64,000 nt of DNA, from NCBI GenBank assembly GCA_020466095.1, contig CM035807.1, forward strand, positions 102,926,002-102,990,001, given 5' to 3'. This DNA comes from Chlorops oryzae. Taxonomy: Eukaryota > Arthropoda > Insecta > Diptera > Chloropidae. The notes beneath the pieces are model-generated. The model was not told where the DNA came from, made no database searches, and saw only the letters and a list, made by a program, of their open reading frames with translations. Both the position numbers and the translations under genes were made by a program. Below are positions 1 through 18,069 of the stretch, piece after piece (positions within the stretch are counted from its first letter, which is position 1; every line of letters starts with the position of its first letter).

Positions 1-94
1 TTTCGACTCAGGTTCAGGTATGGATCGTAAATTCAACATCCCAAAAATATGCAATGGAAATAGAATGATTCCCTATCGAAAAGAGAGGTTTTAA

Positions 95-514
95 CCCTGC
101 AGTAATGAGCCGGTCAATTTCCTAAGAAGGACTGGCCTTTGAGTGGTCCACATCCTACCGGTTATATTATGGCAGTTCGCTGTATCGAAATCGGCTAGCC
201 GGCGGTCGATAATAAATGGGTTGGTTTAAGGGTAGTCTGTAATTGACACTTTCATCAACTTAGAATATATATAAGAAGTTGGTTTTTTAATTTCCTTATT
301 TGACTATCCTAAAACCAGAAAAAATTACGACAATTTACCCAAAAAAACTGACCTACGGTTAGCCGTTTTGGGGACTAGTCCCTCTCCAATGACATGCTCA
401 TGCTAAAAAGGTCAGTTGAATACATTAGAAGTGGAATTATGAGGGACTATTAGTACTGGTAACATGAAGGACTGACCGAAGGCTACACTGGGGTCAATCC
501 ATATTACTGCAGGG
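95..514 (-). mobile_element. MITE with CCCTGCAGTAAT ends, copy 1
   Basis: A repeat of about 420 bp begins CCCTGCAGTAAT and ends ATTACTGCAGGG. Two further copies lie at 3,289-3,704 and 55,655-56,070, and this copy is inverted relative to them. Shared internal blocks include GGACTAGTCCCT-type and TAACCGGTAGGA-type sequence. There is no coding capacity. I cannot see a clear target duplication, so the superfamily is unassigned. Confidence 0.8.
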
Positions 515-1864
515 AAGCTATATACAGAATAACATTCACAAGAAATGGAACTTTTGCTTTTATACCACTAATTTAGTTAAATATTATTAATGTCAAGCAA
601 CATGAAAAGTTTAGCAATATTTTAGAGTGTCAATTCGCGTACAAAAAAGCTTGCAAATATTACACACTGCATTTGAATACCCTATTGTTTATACTAATTA
701 CGATTAAGTTGGAGCAAGATGCAATAAATTTTATTTACTGAATATTTCTTAGTTTCTGACTCGTATGGCGCATATTGGTTTCCTATCAACGGGTTAAGAC
801 ATCTCCTCAGTAAATGTTTTTTTTTTATCTAGTACGTATGAACGGACCTGGTTTATATTGAATTAAATTTATTTTCTGAATTTTCTTATTTAACTGATGA
901 CAAAACCTGAAATCCTAAACGTATCTTGGGTTAAGATCTTCCTTTTTAATGTTTTTTTTTTTATAGGCTGAGAACGTAGGAACGGACCTGGTTTTTTTTT
1001 GGAAATAGAAACAAGTTCCGGTAATCATTGCCATTTAATCTGATGATAAAAAACCTGAAACGCCAAAACTGATGATCTTGTTTATTGAGTCTTTCCTTTT
1101 TATTTTGATTTATTTATTTATTAAAAAATTCCATTTTTGATCATTTTTTTCTTTTCTTTTTCATTGATTTTCGACTTTTAGAAAGAGAAAAAAATTCCAT
1201 TTTTGGCATGCGATTTTTTCCGTCTTTCTTTGAGTACATATGTATGTATGTCCGTATTTATGTAGCTCATAAAAATTTATACTCCGTTTTTGAGCATCCT
1301 TCAGTGCCAAGTATTCGTATTGTTCGCCGCTGCTGATCAAATTAGTAGAACATAAATTAAATCCGAATCAAACCCTAAATAATATAATTATGAGCCTTGA
1401 ATAACCCTAAATTATTGGCATTTGGTACCCAATTAATAAGAACTTAGGCTAGTGGAAGTGAAAAGGATACAATGAATTGAAAAGTCCTTTGATAAAATTA
1501 AACGCGCTACCCTTGCAAATGGCATAAACATGAAAAACGTTTGTGAAAATTGCACCACTCTCTGCACCTCGCACTTCGCGCGCACTCGATCGCCTCGGAA
1601 AGCGGTGAAATTTGTGACTAATTGATTGACAAGTAGCGAAACCCGCTATTATTGCAATCCCATTGCCGTTGTTGTTGTTAATGTTTTTTTTTTTTTGTTC
1701 ACGTTTCACATTTGTGCCAAGTGCTTTGTGTGAATTTTTGTATGTGTGCGGGAGGGCGCATATAAATTTTAATTTGTAGTATTGTTATCGAGGGGAGTGC
1801 ATGCGCCAGTAGCTATGCTTCAAAAAAGAAATTGTACATACAATGCACCCCTTATACCTTAACA

Positions 1865-1899
<35 letters not shown>

Positions 1900-2355
1900 C
1901 GCTGCGTACTAATTTTGTGGGCGTGTAGCCCTTAAATGGATGTTATTTTATTTCCAAATCTCTCCTTATCACTTTTTACATAATCTATGAAATATTGTTA
2001 AATTATTAACCGGCATGCTGCGACGTTATCGAAGGCTAATTTCAAAAGTGTGCTGTTCGCGCTGCTCGAAATTGGGAGGTAGGATTTTTTTTTTAAAGTG
2101 GGTAAATACATGGGAAATTGAATTTCGCCTTCAATTAAATGGAACGTAAAATATTCTCTGGAGATTCTGAGATTTTTATAATAAGGAAAGTTTCAGATAC
2201 TGAACAAAGTAGGTTTGACAATTTCTAGGCGAAATAAGGGAACAATGGTGAGGTTTTGTGATTCTGTTTGAAAACCATTGACGGGTTAACACAATGACTC
2301 TTTAAAGCTGATTCAATTCGATATTCCTCTACTTTTAAGTGCAAACTTCGAAGTG
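515..2355. other. Intergenic, no gene seen
   Basis: AT-rich DNA with many T-runs and no credible coding region. Near 600-690 there is a degraded relative of the foldback element at 30,339-30,463, sharing the GTGCAAATATTGCACACTGC-like core. A (GA)n microsatellite lies at about 1,865-1,900. Confidence 0.6.
1865..1900. repeat. (GA)n microsatellite
   Basis: About 36 bp of GAGA repeat with one interruption. Confidence 0.9.
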
Positions 2356-2435
2356 AAAACAAGTAAGAAAGTGAAAGTCGGTTAAGCACGCTTTGATATA
2401 CCCAGCCTCCCGGCAATACTACTATTTTTATACTA

Positions 2436-2609
2436 CAGTGAACTACGGATAAATGCAACACGAATAAATTCAAAAACCTCATAAGTACAAGGTGCTTTGA
2501 AGCCGTTTTTATCCGTTCTTATGAAAATATGCACGGATTAATGCAAATAACGCTTAAGTGCACAAGAATTCGATCAAAAAAACGTGTTGCATTTATCCGT
2601 ACTCTACTG
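2436..2609. mobile_element. pogo/Tigger-like MITE (TA target site)
   Basis: Imperfect terminal inverted repeats of about 27 bp start CAGTGAACTACGGATAAATG and end with the near-complement CTCTACTG. TA flanks both sides. It has no coding capacity and is inserted in the Helitron copy around it. CAG termini with a TA duplication are typical of the pogo/Tigger group. Confidence 0.8.
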
Positions 2610-2936
2610 TATATACTATATTTGGCCTTTCCGTTCGGATGTTACAAAAAATCTATGTTTGCAGGCGTGGCAGTGGATTTTTGTCGCGTAGGCCTTTCAT
2701 TACTCTAGGTCAACCTACGTTTCAAATTTTGAAGCTTCGGAAGTCACGAAAAGTCTCCATTTGTGGGCGTGGCAATGTGCCAATATCACCCATTTTCACT
2801 TGGGATCATTGTCGAAGCCCGACATACCTGTATAATGTGTATAAATTTCGACGTGATTGGTCCAAGCGTTTGAAAGGACAGACGGACCAGTCTAAACCGA
2901 TTCGGTTTTCGATCCTGACCAAGAATATATACTATC

Positions 2937-3166
2937 AGCCCGATTCTGAATATTCCCGGGGAACGAATTCCCGGGGAATTTACTTTTCTCGAGAGTAAAA
3001 TTATTTTTTTTTTTAAATATTTGGGGGAAGAAATTTGATGAGAAATGGGTATTTAACCCATACCCATAATTTTCCTTACCCTATCTATTTGAAAAAGGAG
3101 AATTTTAGTCTCGAGAAAAGTAAATTCCCCGGGAATTCGTTCCCCGGGAATATTCAGAGTCGGGCT
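2937..3166. mobile_element. Palindromic MITE with TTCCCCGGGAA arms, copy 1
   Basis: The 230-bp element has near-perfect arms of about 60 bp. They begin AGCCCGATTCTGAATATTCC and run through EcoRI-, SmaI- and XhoI-like palindromes, around an AT-rich centre. A second full copy lies in an intron at 54,918-55,145. Arm fragments appear near 37,703 and possibly 49,300. Confidence 0.85.
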
Positions 3167-3288
3167 ATATATATCTCTATACCTGCGGAACTTAGTTCTC
3201 GCAAGATCTTCACAAAACTAATATACCCTGCTTACGCTGGGTATAAAAAAAACATACCTTACACATGTATCTTTGAATGTATTCATAT

Positions 3289-3704
3289 CCCTGCAGTAAT
3301 ATGGACTGACCCCTGTGTAGCCTTCTGTCAGTCCTTCATGTTACCAGTACTAGTCCCCTCATAATTACACTTCTAATGTATTCAACTGGCCTTTTTAACA
3401 TGGGCCTGTCCTTGGGGAGGGACTAGTCCGCAATACGGCTGATCATAGGTCAGTTTTTTTGGGTCAATTGACGTAATTTTTTCTGGTTTTAGGATAGTCA
3501 AATAAGGAAAATAAAAAACCAACTTCTTATATATATTCTAAGTTGATGAAGGTGTCATTTACAGACTACCCTTAAACCAACCCGTTTATTACCGAGCGCC
3601 GGCTAGCTGAATTCAATGCAGCAAACTGCCATAATATAACCGGTAGGATTTGGACCGGTCAAAGGCCAGTCCTTCTTAGAAAACTGACCGGCTCATTACT
3701 GCAG
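3289..3704 (+). mobile_element. MITE with CCCTGCAGTAAT ends, copy 2
   Basis: Same family as 95-514 and in the orientation of 55,655-56,070. The right end reads ATTACTGCAG but then departs from GGG, so that terminus is decayed. Confidence 0.8.
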
Positions 3705-4069
3705 TAATTGCTTCTACTCTCCAGCTAGTCCCCGACTAGTCACAAAAATACCACGACTGTCATTGAAAAAAACCTACTCCGTATTTAACTGCTCCACGAG
3801 TAGACCTCCTATGGTCATTTAGAGGTCAATTGTCTCATTTGTTCCAGTTGGTCAAATTGTTCAATTACAATTCTTCTAGACCACTTGTTGCTACTTAATG
3901 TCCAGTCAATTCTAATGTATGTATAAAACACTCTAAATTCTGACTAGTTATATTCCGAGTAACCTCAGAGTACTCCTTTTTGGTAAGATGTCCACTTCAT
4001 TAGTTCAGGGATGCATTGGTATTTGTGGTAAAAAAAAAAAACGATTATCATAAGCCATATGGAACCTGT

Positions 4070-4580
4070 TACAATCAAATGCGAAGTTGATTAGAACTGT
4101 TTCCAAATGTTCAAGTTTGTTAAATATTTAAAGATAATCCTGCGGTTAATTCATGTTTCTATCACATATCATAGGAATACATTTACCATGTATAATTTGT
4201 ACATCACTTCCCGAAATTTTAAACCTGTGATACATTAAGTGGGATCGCTGTATAATTTTCTTTCTGAAAAAATTGTAAGGAGTGGTCCTAGTATATATGA
4301 ACCTAGAGTAGCTATGTTGACTTCCACTATTAGGTTCACTAGCCATTGTTTTGTTGTAAAATTTAACAAAAACGATTTCTGTATTGTAGCCAAAGTATGG
4401 AACGTTACAATTCAAATGCGAAGTTGATTAGAACTGTTTCCAAATGTTCAAGTTTGTTAAATATTTAAAGATAATCCTGCGGTTAATTCATTTTCTCAAA
4501 TCGAAATACATACCATATATTTGACATCACCTTCCCGAAATTTAAAACCGGTACATAGTGGGATCGCTGCATACATATAT
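4070..4580. repeat. Tandem duplication, period about 335 bp
   Basis: Blocks starting GTTACAATCAAATGCGAAG (about 4,070) and GTTACAATTCAAATGCGAAG (about 4,406) agree almost perfectly for 80 bp. They stay recognisable for about 180 bp, through a GTGGGATCGCTG motif. Confidence 0.85.
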
Positions 4581-5534
4581 CTCTGCGCAAAGAACATAGA
4601 AGAGTGGCCTAGTCATAATGAACAACTTCATCGATATCCCGTTTCCTGTTTTGACTGATTGCATATTCACATTTAAATAGCAGTGGGCAGGCCCCTCGTG
4701 AGCAATTAGGGGTCCGGATCATTTCTATATACATTTTGTATGATCTTACTCGAATAATTCTGGGTGTTACACACATCATCCACAAACGCAATATACCTAC
4801 CCTCGTCATAGAGTGTGTCCCCTGCAGGAAGCCTGTCGCCATATGACTCCATATCTATATTGACGTCAATATAGACAAGAGAACTAGTTCCAACGTCAAC
4901 AGTATTTATAGGCGGTGTTAATTAGAAAAACTGTACTGTCAAGAGGTATAGTTCATCTTTATTGACCATGTCAACAACGTGTCTCCTTATAAAGCGAAAG
5001 AGTACTCCTTTTGTCTACATAATAGTACCGACGTCAATAGTTTTTCGATCTACTGTTGACATTCAATGACAACTCAATGTTAAATGTCAATAACGCAAAG
5101 CATTGCGACGGGTACAACTGCTCAGTAGTACTGTTGACGCAGTCAGTAGAGGATGAGTATAGATTCACTGTTGACATTTCCTGCAGGGTCGTGTATAGAA
5201 ATGTGTATTCACTGCGTTTACAAAGAAGTTCCTCCTCAATTGAGGTACCTTCCCGTTGTCGAGGCCTGGGGTAGCAGGCCGACAAGTTTGATAGTCTGTT
5301 TTGAGGTCCATAGAATTTTATTGTAAATTGAAAACTTTGTAATTTATTATTTTTTTCATCTAATTTTTTCATTTAAAATTTATATATTATCGAATTGTTA
5401 CTCTACAGGACAAAAGGACTTATTTGTATAACTGACTAGATTCAACTCGTTCCTTGATTATTAAATACATAAAAAAAATTTCCATATTAATTTCTTTAAT
5501 ACCTTAATACATATCAATTACCCCCGCCTCGACA
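4581..5534. other. Intergenic, Helitron scraps
   Basis: At about 4,720-4,830 there is a fragment (CATTTCTATATACATTTTGT) shared with the Helitron-like copy at 27,880-27,985. The rest has no recognisable gene. It is the immediate 3' flank of bsh. Confidence 0.55.
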
Positions 5535-12636
<7,102 letters not shown>

Positions 12637-13455
12637 GACTTATCCGGCCTTAAACAAGGATTAACAGTTGAGCTAATAAAATGTCGCCTTTGAAAAATGA
12701 ATTCACTACAATCTGAATATAATAAAATTAAATACCGACAACTTTACGAGTGAATGGGAAATATTTTATATGAAAAGGAATTTTTTTTTTATGTTTAGAA
12801 ATTTCCGCTTGAACAACGTCGACTTGCCGCCAAGGACCATTGGAACTGAATGATGTTGTAATATTTTTATGGATGATGTGGGCAATCAATCTGTTCTCAG
12901 CTCTTGGCATGCATACGCCGTGCGCTCGTACATACATGTAGCATTTGGCAGGCAGTAACCCTCTTTCGGCGCACGTTATATGCTTTTCGACATCAATTGC
13001 AACGCAAAGCGGTCTGTTGTGGCATTTTATCGTACCGAATCGTTTCGTGACCACCCCCAAGTACACTGATTTTATAACCAAGCGGCCTTCCCCATTTATA
13101 ACACACCCATTCTTAAAGTTGCACAAAACTAAGCTCATATGTTTGTCTCTCTCTAGCATTCGCCAAATGAACATTGCACTCTACCACTTCTCTTACTATT
13201 AGGCTTTGCTAACTTTCACCATGCCCGACTCCGAGTCTTTTCACCATTTCCCTTTCCTGTTTCCTGTCCTCCTCCATTATCTCACTGTTCCTAATTATCC
13301 TAATTAACGAAAGTTCTGTTGTCATATCGCGCAATTTGGTCAAATTAACCAGAACTTTGTCATTTAGCTGGATTTGTGTGTGGCGTATGTTTGTACTTAT
13401 TTAATGTGGTTAGGTTTGGTGAAAGCATGTTAGTAATAAGGCCCTAAAAGGTTTG
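12637..13455. other. bsh 5' flank
   Basis: Upstream of the bsh start on the minus strand. An uninterrupted 148-codon frame (13,174-12,728, minus) shows no family signature or splice support, so I treat it as chance. Promoter elements are not obvious. Confidence 0.4.
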
Positions 13456-13610
13456 CATTGGCGTAGCGAGGGGGCTCCAATGGGTCATCCGCCCCGGTCG
13501 TCAAATCATATTTCAATTTCTATGAAGGTATTTTTTATTGAGGCCGGTTGGAGGGGGCAGGCATTTCCTGCATTGTTCCCCCAGCGTCGAAATGTCACGC
13601 TACGCCACTG
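13456..13610 (+). mobile_element. hAT-type MITE (CAGTGGCGTAGCGAG family)
   Basis: Ends CATTGGCGTAGCGAGG and CACGCTACGCCACTG, 155 bp. Interior blocks CAAATCATATTTCAATTT and ATGAAGGTATTTTTTATTGA recur at 16,308-16,470, 26,534-26,645 and 61,701-61,857. Non-coding. Confidence 0.85.
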
Positions 13611-14519
13611 GGTATTTTTTGTACATGTTTCAATGGAAATCTTTGGAGCAATATAATTATGGCTTAAAAGCTTGCTTCATTGTTGTTATTCCTGGTACCT
13701 ATTTAAGCTTAATTTTGCGTTGAGCTAATTAGTGTTCAATTTCCAACCAAACCGAATTGCTGAGCATCGCATTTTATTGGGGTTGAAGTGGTGCGGAAAT
13801 TTTGAAAGGAATTTCTAAATTTATCCCATGGATGTATTTATGCGTTAACAGAATGTATGGTTTCTTCTTATTTAATATGAAAATATGAAAGGACTCTAAA
13901 GTTTAGTTGTTAAAGGTTGAAAAAAAATTTTGATTTGATGATCGATATTATCGGTTTTATGGTGTGCGATTTGTTGTAATTAAATTAGGTACGTATTGTC
14001 AGGCAATGACCATCATTAGGGGAAATTTATCCCAGGTCATTGCCGGCCAAAAAAAAACAAGCTTCACAAAATGCATCTGATAGGTGACTCTGAATGCATA
14101 ATTTGTCTTGAAGACGAAACATCCGCATTCCATATAATGGGTGTCCTATCTAGACTGAGACTCCGAGTCTTCAATAAGCCGTTCTTAGGCCCGTGGAGAT
14201 GAGATTCGAGAGCTAAGTATCTAAATGTCCCCTCCTTCTTTGGGAAGAACGAGAGTATTCTAAAACGAATCGAATCAACCAAATTGGACTAAATGGCACA
14301 ATAGATGAACAATGATCGCAAAGACTTTTTCACCAGGTGACGAAACCCATAAGCTTAAACAAAAACAAATAGATATATACAAATATATATACTCCCAGAA
14401 AAAATTCTGAGTCCTAAAAGAATCACATGTCACTCCTATTTGGAGCTTGAGAGCTCATAATGAACTCTTTTAAGAGTCTTAAAGAGCGTGTTTCCCTTCT
14501 GGCGAAGGTCTTCCTATAA

Positions 14520-14697
14520 AGTGACCAATCCACATTCGAACATGCTCGTGCGAGCGGCTCGGCTCGCTCGATGCTATGCTCGATCGTAAGTGCTGATGTT
14601 GGCGAGCCAATTCATGATCCAACCTCACCACATACGATCGAGCATAGCATCGAGCCGAGACGCTCGCACGAGCATGCTCGAATGTGGATTAGCCACT
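14520..14697. repeat. Palindromic (foldback) element, arms about 65 bp
   Basis: Left arm AGTGACCAATCCACATTCGA ... GCTCGATCGTA pairs with the right arm ending TGTGGATTAGCCACT. The arms contain GCTCG/CGAGC repeats. The loop is about 45 bp. Confidence 0.9.
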
Positions 14698-14889
14698 TAA
14701 GGGTCCGAAATCGTGTAACAAAGGAAAAATTATTAGAGTCATATATGACTCCTTCCGCTCTTCATGTATGACTCTTTCCGCACCCATATTTATGAGTGTC
14801 AAAAGGACTCTAAAATTTGGAGTGATATCTAAAATAGTATGCTTTAAAAAAACATATTGACACTTCGAACATGTTTGCTGTGCTATAAT

Positions 14890-15075
14890 GTACCAGAGAT
14901 TTATGGACGAAGTATGTATGTCCACTGCCACGCCCACAAATAGACATTTTTCGTAACTTCCGAAGTAAAAGGCATAGAGGCTTCAAATTCGAAACATAGG
15001 GAATGAAAAGCCTACGAGGAAATTTGATTGTGCTCCGCCAATGCCACGCCCACAACAACAAAATTTCCTTATACT
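14890..15075 (-). mobile_element. DINE-1-like Helitron fragment
   Basis: Two CACGCCCACAAA-type units separated by ACTTCCGAAGTAAAAGGC, as in the full copy at 23,272-24,134. Neither Helitron end is present. Confidence 0.7.
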
Positions 15076-15355
15076 TCTGTACGGAAAGAAGAAAATTAGT
15101 GCGCCAATATTATCGGGAAGCTGTATACATCGAAGTCGGGCAGTGTAGACAAAAAATTTACTCGCCAAAAAAAAAGGACTTGTAAAAGGAAGCGTAAATT
15201 ATTAACATACATAAGGTACATATGTACCTAGAAGTGTTTTCATAGACCACCATTATGCACAGCATCTATTCGACGATTTTCTCCCTTCTTGGAAATACAT
15301 ACATAGGAATTCAATCAATGGAGTCATGCGAGACATGGAAACTTCAGCGCACATA

Positions 15356-15691
15356 CCCAGCCGGAAATTTTCTCATAAATGACCAATTCATTAATTTTTT
15401 CACCAAGAATATCAAGGGGAAAATTTGAGTACTTATCAATTACAATGGCATTGACATCGAGAGAAGGAGCTTTTTATCGCAATTGCAATGGCAATGTCAA
15501 CGAAAGAGGTATCGATACGACGGAGTAGATCTACTCCACTTACGATGACCAACTCGTGACATATGCTCTTATGACTGCCAATGCCGCTTGTGTGTTAATT
15601 TCATTAGAAAGTTGGTGTATAATCAGGAGGAGTCGCGGCTCTATGTCATGCTGAAATCATTGATTGTTTCACCGGGACATTTCCGGCTGGG
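15356..15691. mobile_element. TA-flanked MITE, CCCAGCCGGAAAT ends
   Basis: Termini CCCAGCCGGAAATTTT and ACATTTCCGGCTGGG are inverted, with TA on both outer sides. No coding capacity. Probably a Tc1/mariner-type derivative. Confidence 0.8.
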
Positions 15692-16307
15692 TACAAATCG
15701 AAGGCACACACACACACGTGCGTATCTGTGCGCGTGCATGTAATTTTCGAATGTATGTATGTATGTATGTGATACTTCCAGGAATCCAGCGTTGTCCCTT
15801 CGCGCTAAAGCACCCGCAGCGCCATCTACCGTAATCATCGTCAGCATACAATTTCCAATTATGAATAAATTAATTACAATAATTGTGGCATTTAATGAAT
15901 TCAATACATGCACATTGACGACGAACAACAAAAGCAGAGAAACGTTAATTATGCGAAAATTGCGAAAATTTACTATAATGTATCCACTGACATACAGAGC
16001 CACCCACAAAGAACCTACCAAAGAATGGTAAACTCGTTTGAATTAATTTTTTTTTTTTTTTTTGTAATAAATATTTAAGTTTTTCATAACCTACATTGAT
16101 GTAGATGAACGTGAAAATGGTTTAATTGAATAGAAGAAAAAATGTTTTGCTATTCCAATCATAAAAAAAAATTAATTATCAACACGGCAACACTTTCAAC
16201 ATTTGGCAACAAACATTTATGGCAACAAAAAGGAATGAACGTAGATTTTGAAATTAAAAAAAATTTTTTTTTTATTACGTTTGACTTACTATAATGGTGA
16301 AGGGAAG

Positions 16308-16470
16308 CAGTGACGTAACGAGACATTTCGGCGCCCCAAGGAACGATGGGAGCCGAATGCAGGAAATGCCGACCCCTCCAACCGGGCTCAATAAAAATAC
16401 CTTCATAAAAATTGAAATATGATTTGGCGCCGGCCGGCTGACCCATTGGTGCCCCCTCGCTACGCTACTG
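16308..16470 (-). mobile_element. hAT-type MITE (CAGTGGCGTAGCGAG family)
   Basis: Reverse-orientation copy, 163 bp, ends CAGTGACGTAACGAG and CTCGCTACGCTACTG. Flanking octamers AAGGGAAG and CAGGGCAG agree at 6 of 8 positions, a weathered 8-bp target duplication. Confidence 0.85.
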
Positions 16471-17400
16471 CAGGGCAGTTTTCAGTCCTAGCCCAATTAG
16501 GGCCTCTTTTTTATGACAGGCCAGGAATCTTCATCAAAAGAGCGTATGAATTTGTGTGAGTGGGCATTGCTTTATTTAATACATGTGCCTTTGAAAGTCT
16601 TATTCAATTTGAAAAATACAAATTCAAGTTATTAAACTACCCCAACCCCTCGTGTGCAGTAGCGATCGTGGGTAACGAAAGCCATTCGTATCCATATAAT
16701 TTGAGAGAAAAAACTTTTACGGTACTAGGAAGAAATATTACACGTTAGCTTGGCTTTGCATCTTGTTATATGAGAACCTTGAAGCTCTATCGAGCGGGGC
16801 TTTTCCGCCGAGGTCACTGCTTCTGGAAGAGACCCTGAATAAGAAACAGATGGCAAACAGATTGATGGCCTTTTTTTTACCTAATGCTATTGTTTCTGAT
16901 TGTGGCCGGCCACCGATATCTGGAGGGGGCACCTTATCGCCGAGATACTCAAGATTATAAACTTTTTCTTGCAATTTATTGTATGTATGCAATTTTTTTT
17001 GGCACAGTGGACTTTGTTGACTTTTTCAGAGGTAAAAGTTCGGAATATTAGTTTTTATTTTTTAAGCTAGCTACACATTTATTTTTCTCATATAAGGATC
17101 CGACAAAGTCGCTAAACTTTAAGAAAAATTTTGATCATTAAGTGAAAAATCATTTTAATGATTTTCCGGCGTTTATTCGAGTTATAGGTCAAAAGTGAAC
17201 ATTTTTATAAGGATACTTTTAAGGAAAAAATTTTAAAGAAGAATTAAGTCATAGAATGGCTCATAAATGGCTTACATTGATATTGTATTTCAACTTGGTA
17301 TATTTCAATGGACGATTTTCAATAAACGTCGGAAAACTAGTTATATTTAACAGTACTTTATCCTATGTAATGTTTTAAAAATTTGAATAAGGACCGATTA
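16471..17400. other. Intergenic, no feature recognised
   Basis: AT-rich DNA without a recognisable gene or element ends. Confidence 0.4.
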
Positions 17401-18069
17401 CAGGCTGTGGGGTCCCTAGGCCGGCTGTTAAGTAGGGCTCCCTTTTCTGCAAAACAAAAAAGATGAACAAAAAATCTTATGTGAGGGGGGTTCCCAAATG
17501 CAACCCTGAGGATTTATGGGGCCTTAAAATTTTTTGGCACTAAGTCCAGAAAAACAATTCTCCCACGCCAATGGTTAATTGTAGAAAAAAAAATTTAATG
17601 TAGTTCGAATGCCAATTGTATGTGCTTTTTAGGAAAAATTAAATTGATGGTAAAAATTTGACCCATTGAGGGAAAAATAAACGGTCAAAGTCAAAAATTC
17701 TGAAAAAACTTTCAATTTTTTTTTTTTACTTTGGAAGCCATTTTGGTATGAAAAGTGTCCGATTAACACGCAAATATTTTATTTTATTCAAAATTCTGGA
17801 TCGATTTCCTTTAATTTGGTACCCCATATGTCTAATAAATTTTTTGAAAATAAGATGAGAAAATTAAATATCTAAATGAACATCTATCCGACTGCTATCA
17901 ATGAAGTCGAATTTATTAGATTTGATACAGTAAAACTACCTTAATTAAGTGAAGCCCCATAACTCCTTGGGCGTGCATTTGGGAGGGGAGTCATACATAC
18001 GATTTTTTGTTCATCTTGGACCCCCCTACCTCCCCGATTAAGGAATGTACTTCCCAACGGGACACCCTG
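17401..18069. mobile_element. TA-flanked element with CAGGGTGTCCCGTTGGG end, copy 1
   Basis: The right end is the reverse complement of CAGGGTGTCCCGTTGGGAAG and the left end CAGGCTGTGGGGTCCC is decayed. Blocks such as TTTGACCCATTGAGGGAAAA are shared with the copy at 23,075-24,243. It lacks the Helitron found in that copy, so it serves as an empty-site comparison (around 17,715-17,745). Confidence 0.75.

Larger units (their letters stand above)
2356..3245 (-). mobile_element. DINE-1/INE-1-like Helitron, interrupted by two MITEs
   Basis: On the minus strand this starts TATACCCAGCGTAAGC and ends CTTTCTTACTTGTTTT, as do the copies at 23,272-24,134 and 37,825-38,463. Inside are the family's GCCACGCCCAC-type and GACGGAC-type blocks. 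It is non-autonomous. It is split by a TA-flanked MITE (2,436-2,609) and a palindromic MITE (2,937-3,166). Similarity to Drosophila INE-1 (TATACCC start, CTGTCCGTCCG block) is from memory. Confidence 0.8.

Noticed and set aside
12728..13174. Minus-strand 148-codon frame upstream of bsh
   Set aside because: No domain, no splice context, composition like flanking DNA. It opposes an equally open plus-strand frame.
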